Of a stretch of 57,312 nt of DNA, positions 28,386 through 36,130 are shown one piece after another. The stretch spans positions 5,286 through 62,597 of the forward strand of contig NZ_JAMTDV010000131.1 of NCBI RefSeq assembly GCF_023806565.1. The letters are read 5' to 3'. The stretch's first letter is position 1, and the number at the start of each line of letters is the position of its first letter. The translations under genes and the position numbers were made by a program. The notes under the pieces were generated by a model. That model was not told where the DNA came from and ran no database searches. It saw nothing but the letters and a program-made list of their open reading frames with translations. Source of the stretch: Accumulibacter sp. GTDB taxonomy: Bacteria > Pseudomonadota > Gammaproteobacteria > Burkholderiales > Rhodocyclaceae.

Positions 28386-29186
28386 CTACAAGCCGCTCAA
28401 GCGCGCCTTGCGCTCGCGCTCGACGCGGGTGATGTAGCGTTGCACCATGCTCATCCTGGTTCCGGGTAGCGCGATGAATTGGCAACCGACACGAACGTAG
28501 TGGGCTCCCGCGCGGGTCGTCACTTCCTGCTTGTTGCGAACGCACAGATTGGCGACCAGCAACCCTTCGTCGGGAAGCGCCATCTTGCAGTCGGTGATGA
28601 CCGATCCGCGCTCGAGCAGGGCCGCCAGGCCGGGCGTTGCCATCAGGCCGACACCGCCGCCGCTGATGTCGAGCAAGGACGCCTCGATCAGCAGCGCGCT
28701 GCCGTCCTTGCGCCGGAACGTGGCGACGAACCGGACCGGTTTCGTAAGCGGAGTCGTCAGGCGGAAATACTCGCGGCGCTGCAGTCGCAGCAGCGTTTCG
28801 GGCAGCGCCGCGCGGAACGCGGGAAGTCCTGCGTACTGCGTCTCGGCGAGTTTGCTCACGGTGAATTGCACCTTGACCTTGTCGACGGTCGCGCTGAGCA
28901 GCAGTCGCTCGGCGAGCAGTGCCTGGTGGTTGGTCTCTTCCTCGCGTCCGGAATCCAGAAGAATCTCATTGTTTTCGCTGTCAACCCGGAGCAGCGAAGT
29001 GAGCAGGAAAGAGCGGCCATGGTTGAAATAGACGCCGACCAGCGCCCGGCGCTCGACCAGGGTGCGCAGCACCGCGGCAATCTCGCTTCTTGCGTGCAAC
29101 AGATATTGACCGTAGTCCTTGGGCTGCTCGATTTCGAAGCGGGTCGGCGCCTGCTCTGGGGATGGCGCAAGGTCCGTGTCTTCCAT
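28386..29186 (-). CDS. ycgR: PilZ-domain flagellar brake protein (YcgR-like)
   Basis: This 266-residue protein has an N-terminal YcgR-type domain and a C-terminal PilZ domain. The c-di-GMP-binding motifs RxxxR (in RREYFRL) and DxSxxG (DISGGGVG) are intact. YcgR slows the flagellar motor when c-di-GMP is high. I chose ATG 29186, with AGGA just upstream; an ATG at 29201 would add 5 residues. It follows flhX by 55 bases on the same strand and belongs to the flagellar region. Confidence 0.88.
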   Translation of the reverse strand: MEDTDLAPSPEQAPTRFEIEQPKDYGQYLLHARSEIAAVLRTLVERRALVGVYFNHGRSFLLTSLLRVDSENNEILLDSGREEETNHQALLAERLLLSATVDKVKVQFTVSKLAETQYAGLPAFRAALPETLLRLQRREYFRLTTPLTKPVRFVATFRRKDGSALLIEASLLDISGGGVGLMATPGLAALLERGSVITDCKMALPDEGLLVANLCVRNKQEVTTRAGAHYVRVGCQFIALPGTRMSMVQRYITRVERERKARLSGL

Positions 29187-29241
29187 TGGTTTTCCTGGCA
29201 TCGGCTGGAGCGGCGAGTGTAAAGCAAAACCGGCCGCGCGG

Positions 29242-29580
29242 TCACCGAGGAAGCCCGGCGGGGGGAATCGTCGGTGATTTGGCGATGGTCGTCGGTGGCA
29301 TTGCCGCCGCCTGGCCGCTTTCCAGTCGATAAAGCCAGGCCAGCAGTTCGGCGACGGCCAGATAGAGCTGCGGCGGGATGTGCTGGTCGAGGTCGACCTG
29401 CATCAGCAGGGCAACCAGCTCCGCGGACTCATGCACATAGACACCGCTCTGGTGTGCTCGCGTGATGATCTGCTCGGCGATCAGACCACGGCCCTTGGCG
29501 ACTACGCGCGGCGCCGCGTCGGTCTGGCTGTAGGCGAGTGCAACGGCGTTCTTGAGCGGTCCGGTTGACGCTTTGGGCAT
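29242..29580 (-). CDS. FlhB C-terminal-like protein (FlhX/YscU-type)
   Basis: This 112-residue protein resembles the cytoplasmic C-terminal part of FlhB, the export gate that switches substrate from hook to filament. Residues such as NAVALAYSQTDAAPRVVAKGRGLIAEQI match the segment after the autocleavage site, but the NPTH cleavage motif is missing, as in stand-alone FlhX proteins. ATG 29580 is chosen for homology. ycgR follows 55 bases after the stop. In many betaproteobacteria this gene lies beside fliK; here a 12-kb island intervenes. Confidence 0.75.
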   Translation of the reverse strand: MPKASTGPLKNAVALAYSQTDAAPRVVAKGRGLIAEQIITRAHQSGVYVHESAELVALLMQVDLDQHIPPQLYLAVAELLAWLYRLESGQAAAMPPTTIAKSPTIPPAGLPR

Positions 29581-29676
29581 GTTCCACGTTTCCCTGTAGT
29601 GCCGGGACAGCGATCCTTCCGCAGCGCGATGCCCGGCCACCGAGCGCTCGCCAATCACGGCATCGCGGCAAGTGCC

Positions 29677-29705
29677 ATCTTAGCCGGCGCTTCTCACTGC
29701 TGCAA
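29677..29705 (-). promoter_or_regulatory. putative sigma-70 promoter toward flhX-ycgR
   Basis: On the minus strand TTGCAG (29705-29700) and TAAGAT (29682-29677) are spaced by 17 bases, about 90 bases before the flhX start. Part of the 263-base divergent region between flhX and the DegT gene. Confidence 0.35.
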
Positions 29706-29843
29706 TCGCTTTGCCGTTCGTCCTGGGTTCCGGGTGCCCGCTCTGGTGCGCGTGCCGGTGACCTGGCACAAGTCAACAGTCCAAATTGCGGCAGTGGGTG
29801 CATAATGCGGCGGAATGCCTTGCCACCCTTCGCGCAGGTACCA

Positions 29844-30956
29844 ATGCAAGACAAGCCGACCTATCTCACCCGTCCCTACCTGCCACCGCTGGACGAATTT
29901 CTGCCGTATCTGCAGGAAATCTGGGAGAGCCGGCGCCTGACCAACGGCGGCCCGTTCCACGAGCAGTTCGAGGAGGCGCTCAGGCAGTACCTGCGGGTGC
30001 CCCAGGTCTCCCTGTTCGCCAACGGCACGCTTGCCCTGATGACCGCATTGCAGGCGCTGCGGATCACCGGCGAGGTGATCACCACACCCTATACCTTCGC
30101 CGCGACGACGCACGCGCTGCTGTGGAACGGCATCAAGCCGGTATTCGTCGACATCCGTCGCGATACCTGCAACCTCGATGAGGAGCTGGTCGAGGCTGCG
30201 ATCACGCCACGCACGACGGCGATCCTGCCCGTGCATTGCTACGGCAATCCGTGTGCCAGTGGCCGGCTGCAGCAGATCGCCGACACCTACGGGCTGAAGC
30301 TGATCTACGATGCCGCGCATGCCTTCGGCGTCTCGGTCGACGGACACTCGCTGCTGGAACTCGGCGACCTGGCGGTGGTGAGCTTCCACGCGACCAAGGT
30401 GTTCAATACTTTCGAAGGCGGTGCGATCATCTCGCGCGACGCCCGGATCAAGCAGCGCATCGATTACCTCAAGAACTTCGGTTTCGCCGACGAGATCACG
30501 GTCGTGGCTCCCGGCATCAACGGCAAGATGAACGAGTTTCAGGCAGCTCTCGGCCTGTTGCAACTCAGGCATGTGGAGCAGGCGATCGCTGCCCGCAACC
30601 AGATCGACCGGCGCTATCGTCAGGCGCTGCGCAGCGTTCCGGGCGTGCAGTGTCTGCCGAGCGCCGATGGTGTCCGCTCGAACGGTGGCTATTTTCCTGT
30701 GCTGATCGGCCCTGACTACCCGTTGTCGCGAGACCAGCTTTACGACGAGTTCCGCCGCAACAACATTTACGTTCGTCGCTACTTCTTCCCGCCGATCAGC
30801 GAGCTCCCGATGTACCGGGGGCTGGCCTCGGCAGCGCCAGCCAATCTGCCGGTTGCCACGAGCATCGCCAAACAGGTCCTTTGTCTGCCGATCCATCCCG
30901 ACCTGGACGGCCAGGCGGTCGATCGCGTCATCGAGGTCATCGCGGCGTTCGTCTGA
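29844..30956 (+). CDS. DegT/DnrJ/EryC1-family sugar aminotransferase
   Basis: This 370-residue PLP enzyme is of the type that aminates NDP-keto-sugars. It shows the family N terminus RPYLPPLDEFLPYLQEIWESR, the glycine-rich SLFANGTLALMTAL, DAAHAFG for cofactor binding and the PLP lysine K185 in SFHATKVFNTFEGG. It resembles VioA/WecE-type 4-aminotransferases, but the exact sugar cannot be read from sequence. ATG 29844 follows an AGGT; ATG 29805 is an alternative. It is convergent with the modification island on the minus strand and probably supplies its amino sugar. Confidence 0.88.
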   Translation: MQDKPTYLTRPYLPPLDEFLPYLQEIWESRRLTNGGPFHEQFEEALRQYLRVPQVSLFANGTLALMTALQALRITGEVITTPYTFAATTHALLWNGIKPVFVDIRRDTCNLDEELVEAAITPRTTAILPVHCYGNPCASGRLQQIADTYGLKLIYDAAHAFGVSVDGHSLLELGDLAVVSFHATKVFNTFEGGAIISRDARIKQRIDYLKNFGFADEITVVAPGINGKMNEFQAALGLLQLRHVEQAIAARNQIDRRYRQALRSVPGVQCLPSADGVRSNGGYFPVLIGPDYPLSRDQLYDEFRRNNIYVRRYFFPPISELPMYRGLASAAPANLPVATSIAKQVLCLPIHPDLDGQAVDRVIEVIAAFV

Positions 30957-31049
30957 ACGGCTACCGATGACCCAACGGAATAGCGGGTACCGATTCTGCC
31001 GACCCGATGCGTCGGGCGTCAGGCGGTAGACAGGCGGCGGTGCGGCCAG

Positions 31050-32156
31050 TCAACCGGCTTCGCTGCGGCGCAGGAACAGCGTGTCGCCGCTGACGAACGC
31101 GCGGTCGTAAAGCGGTGAGGAGAGCAGTTCGTCACCCACTCGCCGCGGGCCGTCGCCGAAGGCCCAGAGATAATCGTCGAGCAGGAGCCAGCCGCCGGTG
31201 ACCAGATACGGGCTCCACGTGTCGACGTCGTTGCGCACATGATCGTAGCGATGGTTGCCGTCGATGTGCAGCAGCGCGAGGTGGTCGGCAAGTGGGATGT
31301 TGCCGAGCCCGGGACTGTGCAACTCGCGGCGGCTGCGGGCATCACGATAGATGGCCGATGCTGCTGTCGAGGTCCTGCGGAGGTAACCGACGTTGTCGAG
31401 CAGGGCGACGGTGGACAGGAAGATGCGGAAGATCTGTTCGACGTCGATTTCCGGATTGACCAGTTCGCTGTTGAGTACGGCCGCCTGTGGTCCCTGATCA
31501 GTCAATTCGGAAGTGTTCCAGGGGTCGATGCAGATCACGCTGCCGAGTCGGTGGCGGCTGGCGAGATAGCCCAGGGCAAAGGCCGAACGACCGTACAAGG
31601 AGCCGACTTCGAGAAGATCGCCGCGCGGCAGGATGCGGGCAATGTTGCACAGCGCCTGCAGCTTGCTCTCGTCACACTGGCCGGGCGTTCCCAGGAACTG
31701 GCGGTGCAGCGCCGCATAGCAACTGCACGGCAGGGGCGGCGCTGAACTGTCGCCGGCGATCCGTTCGGCCGTCGGGTCGAGCACGGCAGCAGCGGCCCAC
31801 TCGTCGTGCGGCGAGAACTGTCGCCTGGTCGCGGTGAAGGGGTCCGGATTGCACAAGGTGAACGGAAAATCTGCCGCAGCCTTCCGCCGCAGATCGTCGA
31901 GGTGTCGCCAAATCCCCTGGTGCGGCGAGTAAATGCGCGCGATTCCGTGCTGCTCGATGGCCACTCGCAAGGCTTCGTCGAACTCCGGGTCGGTGACAAA
32001 TGGCAGGCGAAGGAAAGCGTCGACTGCCTTGCCGGCGGCATCGGCCATGGCGGAACTGGCGCCGACGATTTCCATGCCAAGGCTGCCGGCGACCCGGAGG
32101 AAGGTGTCCGCATCGTCCATGTCGAGCGGAAAGATCAGGAGTTTCGTCTTGGCCAA
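31050..32156 (-). CDS. class I SAM methyltransferase with N-terminal pre-ATP-grasp-like domain
   Basis: This protein of about 368 residues has two parts. Residues 1-110 (KLLIFPLDMDDADTFLRVAG, then IARIYSPHQG) resemble the Rossmann-like domain that precedes an ATP-grasp fold. The rest is a Methyltransf_24-like domain with LLEVGSLYGRSAFALGYLA (SAM binding) and LLHIDGNHRYDHVRND, ending VSGDTLFLRRSEAG. There is no ATP-grasp catalytic domain. The start is uncertain: TTG 32156 keeps the N-terminal strand, while ATG 32120 would remove it. It is the last gene of the island, 176 bases after the FkbM gene. The substrate is unknown; a glycan or carrier-bound acyl group fits the context. Confidence 0.65.
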   Translation of the reverse strand: MAKTKLLIFPLDMDDADTFLRVAGSLGMEIVGASSAMADAAGKAVDAFLRLPFVTDPEFDEALRVAIEQHGIARIYSPHQGIWRHLDDLRRKAAADFPFTLCNPDPFTATRRQFSPHDEWAAAAVLDPTAERIAGDSSAPPLPCSCYAALHRQFLGTPGQCDESKLQALCNIARILPRGDLLEVGSLYGRSAFALGYLASRHRLGSVICIDPWNTSELTDQGPQAAVLNSELVNPEIDVEQIFRIFLSTVALLDNVGYLRRTSTAASAIYRDARSRRELHSPGLGNIPLADHLALLHIDGNHRYDHVRNDVDTWSPYLVTGGWLLLDDYLWAFGDGPRRVGDELLSSPLYDRAFVSGDTLFLRRSEAG

Positions 32157-32332
32157 GGAAATCTCGCTGTCGGCGTTTCGGTGACGGGAGAATTCGGTGT
32201 GTGGTCCGCTTGCGACCCGGCGAGGATCGCGGACGGCAGGCGAAGGGCGTAGTCGGGCATACCCTTGCGCAGCGGAACACGCGCCGGCGGGCTGGGTGAG
32301 ACTGTACGGCGCGGGTTGCGTGGCATGTCGGG

Positions 32333-33394
32333 TCAAACGGCGTAAAGGACCGTCTCGATGACGCTGATGCACGAGTGATGTCTGACCCGCAGGCGGTAAC
32401 CGGACATCTCGTGGATCAACCGCGGGATCGTGAAGTAATCGTCGAGCGTATGGTAGAGACAGACGCACAGGCGGGGATGGTCGCGCGCGATGGTCCGGAC
32501 GGCGCCCTGCAGGGCTCGCTGTTCGGAACCCTCGACGTCGAGCGCGATCATCGACACTTTGCCGTCGATGCATTCGTCGATGGCGACGCCTTGGTAGCGG
32601 GAGGAGGTGGGCGTCCCCGTTCCGCAGACGTGGGCGTCGAGGCCTGCGTTGGCCGCGTTCTCGTCGAAATCGAGGTAGGCGTTCTCGCTCCAGAGAATCC
32701 TGTTGTGGATCGTGATGCGCGGGTTGTCGTCGAATTTTTCCACCAGGAACGACGACCAGATCGTGCTGGGTTCGAAGGCCGAAACACGAATGGCCGGATT
32801 GTTGGCGATCGCTCGCTCGATATGCTTGCCGTTGAAGGCGCCGGCGAACACCAATTGGCCCGAATCGTCGAGTCTGCGATTGATGTCGTTGCCGAAGTAC
32901 GGGTTTGCGCTGTACAGGGACTGATCCCAAAGTCGGCCGGCAAGCAGGTTTTCGATGCGTCTGCGGTAAATCTGCCGGGACAACGGGTCTGCCAGCAACT
33001 CGAGGCAGCGGTCGCAGGACGCCATGTTCCGCTGCAGATAGTCGTATGCCTCGAAGCTGCGGCGATGGTAGATCGGGAAGTAATACAGTTCGTGGGCCAC
33101 CACCTTTGCCTGCAATTCGAGCAGACCGGCGGTGATGATGATCACGGTGTCTTCGGGAGACATCCCGCGCACCTCGGGAAAGGGCAGCACACGGACGCCA
33201 ACCAGCTCGCTTTCGCGAACTTCCCGGGTGCTGTCGCAAACGCCGTAGGGTTGGGGCAACAGCTTCCCGTCGCCGCAGAACGCCTCGATGAAACTTCCAA
33301 GACGCCGTCCTGCTCCCCAGAGAACGAGCTTCTTCCCGCGAAACTCGTTGATCGCCACCTGCAGATGGGTAAGGTCAAGATCGGAAAACAGCAT
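32333..33394 (-). CDS. FkbM family methyltransferase with N-terminal Rossmann-like domain
   Basis: This 353-residue protein has an FkbM-type SAM-dependent O-methyltransferase domain in its C-terminal half (FEPSTIWSSFLVEKF, then SMIALDVEGSEQRALQGA, the typical D-x-E-G-x-E motif). The N-terminal part contains KLVLWGAGRRLGSFIEAF, a nucleotide- or sugar-binding fold like that of PglD N-terminal domains. A cysteine pair CDRC links the two. FkbM enzymes methylate sugars or lipid-linked groups. It lies 12 bases after the class III aminotransferase and is probably part of the same operon. Confidence 0.82.
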   Translation of the reverse strand: MLFSDLDLTHLQVAINEFRGKKLVLWGAGRRLGSFIEAFCGDGKLLPQPYGVCDSTREVRESELVGVRVLPFPEVRGMSPEDTVIIITAGLLELQAKVVAHELYYFPIYHRRSFEAYDYLQRNMASCDRCLELLADPLSRQIYRRRIENLLAGRLWDQSLYSANPYFGNDINRRLDDSGQLVFAGAFNGKHIERAIANNPAIRVSAFEPSTIWSSFLVEKFDDNPRITIHNRILWSENAYLDFDENAANAGLDAHVCGTGTPTSSRYQGVAIDECIDGKVSMIALDVEGSEQRALQGAVRTIARDHPRLCVCLYHTLDDYFTIPRLIHEMSGYRLRVRHHSCISVIETVLYAV

Positions 33395-33406
33395 CGGGGA
33401 ACCTCG

Positions 33407-34729
33407 CTAGCTGGTCTGGTCAAGGAAAATCTGGAAAGTGGCGAGAGTGTCTCGCAAGCGATCGGCGAGAAAGGCGAAGTCCTCGGGGCTGGCGAGATAA
33501 TTCGGCAGCAGACGGATGGTTCGTCCGAAATTGCAGTGCTGGATCAGCAGTCCGTTTTCCTGGGCGATCGCGCAAAATCGGTCGCCCGCCTGCTTGCCGT
33601 CGACGGTGGCGGGAACGTTCAGATCGAAGGCGCACATCAGTCCTTTGCCGCGCGGGCTTGCGACGAGCGGAAACTCGGCAGCGAGTGTCGCCAGTTGAGC
33701 GAGGAGGTGTTCGCCCGAACGCCTGTTGGCCGCCAGCAGGTCGCAAGTCTCGATGCGGTCGATCAGATGGGTCACCAGCGCACCGGCGAAGGGTTCGTTC
33801 TGATGCGAGCTGAAATACTCCATCGCGAACTTCGGGTGGGGAACCGTGTGGCCGTTGGCAATCACGCAGGATACCGGATAGCCAAGTCCCATCGCCTTGG
33901 CGGAGACGACGAAATCCGGGATGCAGTCGAGTTGCTCATAATGGAACCAGGTTCCGGTTCGCCCGAATCCGGTCTGGCATTCGTCGAAAATCAGGAAGAC
34001 GTCGTTGTCGTCGCAAATCTGCCGAATTTCCTGAAAATACCGGGGGGGAGGGAAAAGGAAGCCGCCTCCGGAGAGAATCGGTTCGACGATGGCCGCGGCA
34101 ATGTGCTGCCTGTGGCGGGCCACGATCTCGGCAAAATGCTCGATGCAGCGATCGACCTCCGGCCCGTCGTCGGCATCGCCATGGACGACGGGAGCCGGCG
34201 CCACGTAGGAGTGATCGAGCGGCGGTCGGATTCTGTCGCGCGACAGCGAGCAGGCGGCACTGCCATGCGTCAGGCCATGGTAACCCCGGTCAAGGGAAAG
34301 GGTTCCCGGTCTTTCCTTGATGTGCTTGGCGTACTTGAGACAGCACTCGACGGCTTCGGCCCCGGTCGACAGCAGGATCGTCCGGCCGTTCATTTCCGGA
34401 ACGCAGTCGTGGATTTTCCTGGCGGCCCGCAGGAAGGTTTCGGATAGCGTCGAGGTGTCGGTATGTTGCAAGGTCTGCGAAATCTCGAGAAGCGTGCGCG
34501 CCACATCGGGGTTGGAGTGGCCGAGAACCGAACAGAACTGACCGCTGTTCAGATCGAGGTATCTGTTGCCGTTGGCGTCCCAGACGTAGGATCCCGATCC
34601 GCGCACGAGGACGATGCGGCGGAAGTTGAGGACCGGCAGGACGTAGCTGCCGTAGTCGCCAAGCAGCGAGCGGTTATGGTCGAGTGCGTTCATGGGCGAA
34701 GGGAGGAGGACATCTTTTCGATCGATCAC
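33407..34729 (-). CDS. class III PLP-dependent aminotransferase
   Basis: This 440-residue enzyme belongs to the class III aminotransferase family, which includes ornithine aminotransferase and glutamate-1-semialdehyde aminomutase. It shows LLSTGAEAVECCLKYA, HGLTHGSAA, the Asp motif FDECQTGFGRTG and the PLP lysine in SAKAMGLGYP. The GTG start at 34729 overlaps the ACP stop (GTGA); an ATG at 34693 is an alternative with no better ribosome-binding site. Coupling to an ACP gene suggests the amino acceptor could be a carrier-bound keto or aldehyde acyl group, but a sugar or free acid is also possible. Confidence 0.83.
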   Translation of the reverse strand: MIDRKDVLLPSPMNALDHNRSLLGDYGSYVLPVLNFRRIVLVRGSGSYVWDANGNRYLDLNSGQFCSVLGHSNPDVARTLLEISQTLQHTDTSTLSETFLRAARKIHDCVPEMNGRTILLSTGAEAVECCLKYAKHIKERPGTLSLDRGYHGLTHGSAACSLSRDRIRPPLDHSYVAPAPVVHGDADDGPEVDRCIEHFAEIVARHRQHIAAAIVEPILSGGGFLFPPPRYFQEIRQICDDNDVFLIFDECQTGFGRTGTWFHYEQLDCIPDFVVSAKAMGLGYPVSCVIANGHTVPHPKFAMEYFSSHQNEPFAGALVTHLIDRIETCDLLAANRRSGEHLLAQLATLAAEFPLVASPRGKGLMCAFDLNVPATVDGKQAGDRFCAIAQENGLLIQHCNFGRTIRLLPNYLASPEDFAFLADRLRDTLATFQIFLDQTS

Positions 34730-35004
34730 GAACGCCCGATCTTCTCGGCGATCAGGGCGGCGAGACCGCCGACGCTGCGGATCTTCTCATCGACCAGATC
34801 GGACTCGGAAAACTGAAGCGCAAAACGCTCCTCGATGCGAAAAATGAATCGGATGAACGACAGCGAGTCGATGTGCCCCTTGTCCAGGTAGCGATAGCGC
34901 GCGATCGGCAGGTTTTCGGGCAGGGAACCCTTCTCGCGCAGCAACTCGACGATGAATCGGCAAATCTCGGCGTGGGTTGTGGCCGCGTCGGCTGGCGCAA
35001 TCAT
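34726..35004 (-). CDS. acyl carrier protein
   Basis: This 92-residue ACP-like protein has the phosphopantetheine attachment serine S47 in KGHIDSLSFIRF. It is longer and less acidic than housekeeping AcpP, so it is likely a dedicated carrier. Starts at 35016 and 35004 are both in frame; I chose 35004 because GGGAGA lies just upstream and the start then overlaps the Gfo/Idh/MocA stop (ATGA). The aminotransferase start overlaps its stop. With the AMP-forming ligase it can hold an activated acyl group for the island. Confidence 0.82.
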   Translation of the reverse strand: MIAPADAATTHAEICRFIVELLREKGSLPENLPIARYRYLDKGHIDSLSFIRFIFRIEERFALQFSESDLVDEKIRSVGGLAALIAEKIGRS

Positions 35005-36128
35005 ATGTTCTCCCATTGCCTTGCCCGGGACGATCGGGAAATCGCCTCCAGAAAGCGCAAACCTTCCTCGGATTCCCGGGCGCCGTAGACGAAGCTGTCG
35101 GATCCTGCCTGCTGCGCCTGATGGCGGCGCAGATGGTCGGCAATATCCGCATAGAGATTGGCGAAAGCCTCGATGAAGCCGGATGGATGGCCCGGCTTGA
35201 AACGGTTGTAGCGCACCTGGCGGGCGACATCGGCGTCGGCGCAGCCGCGGTCGATGAGTACGTGGCGGCCGTCAGCATGGCTCAGGCGCAGATCCTCGGG
35301 CTCCGTCTGCAACCATTCGGCGCTCGCCTGGCTGCCGAAAACGCGGATGCGCAGCCCGTTGCGGTAGCCGAGAGCCGTCTTGCCGTACCACGACTGGATG
35401 CGCAGCTTGTCCTCGTAGTGCGCCAGGCAATAGACGTTGTCGACGATCTCCTGGAACTGGCCGTAGGTGCTTTGGTCGCCGACCACTGACAGCGGGCGCT
35501 TGCCGCCGGTCAGAAAGTGGACCAGATGATGAACGTGCACCCCCAGATCGAGCGATATCGTCGGCACCCCGTAGTCCTGGAGACGCCATGCCTGGGGCGA
35601 AGCTGCCCGGCGCAGGAACCCTTCCTGCGGCATTTCGATGTGGATCTGGTGGAGGCAGCCAAGCTCGCCGTCGGCGATCAGACGGCGCAGTTCGCGCACC
35701 ATGGGATAGCCCGAGTAGTTGTAGGTAACGGCGAGGAAACCCCGCCTGCGCGTGACGGCATCGTCGATCGCCCGGCAATCCGCGCTGGACAGCGCCAGCG
35801 CCTTCTCGCAGATGACCGCGTAGCCGGCCTCGAGCGAGGCGGTGACGATCTCCCGATGATCGGGGGTCGGCGTGAGGACTACGACGGCGTCCAGCGTCTC
35901 CTTTTCCCGCGCCAGCAGGTCGTGCCAGGTGGCGTGCGTGCGCCCCGGGGGGATGCCGTAGGTGCGGGCCGTCTCCTGGTTACGGCTGGCCGTACGGCTG
36001 AAGCAACCGCTATCGACGCGGAAGTGGCCGTCCAGGCGGCTGGAATTGAAGTGCGTGTAACCGATCGCCGAGGTCACGGCACCGCCGATGAAACCGAGAC
36101 GCAGCGGGGTGAGCGAGCTGCGCGCCAT
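35001..36128 (-). CDS. Gfo/Idh/MocA-family oxidoreductase
   Basis: This 375-residue NAD(P)-dependent oxidoreductase has a glycine-containing N-terminal Rossmann segment (LRLGFIGGAVTSAIGYTH) and the family motif EKALALS. Members oxidise or reduce sugars and sugar nucleotides. The second half contains DLGVHVHHLVHFLTGG, matching the substrate domain. In sugar-modification clusters these enzymes often make 3-keto sugars as substrates for aminotransferases. The ACP start overlaps its stop by 4 bases, and the AMP-ligase stop is 2 bases before its start. Confidence 0.85.
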   Translation of the reverse strand: MARSSLTPLRLGFIGGAVTSAIGYTHFNSSRLDGHFRVDSGCFSRTASRNQETARTYGIPPGRTHATWHDLLAREKETLDAVVVLTPTPDHREIVTASLEAGYAVICEKALALSSADCRAIDDAVTRRRGFLAVTYNYSGYPMVRELRRLIADGELGCLHQIHIEMPQEGFLRRAASPQAWRLQDYGVPTISLDLGVHVHHLVHFLTGGKRPLSVVGDQSTYGQFQEIVDNVYCLAHYEDKLRIQSWYGKTALGYRNGLRIRVFGSQASAEWLQTEPEDLRLSHADGRHVLIDRGCADADVARQVRYNRFKPGHPSGFIEAFANLYADIADHLRRHQAQQAGSDSFVYGARESEEGLRFLEAISRSSRARQWENI

Positions 36129-36130
36129 GG

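Noticed and set aside
32375-34447. Plus-strand open frame of 690 codons opposite the FkbM and aminotransferase genes
   Set aside because: No motif of its own; both genes on the other strand are clearly coding.
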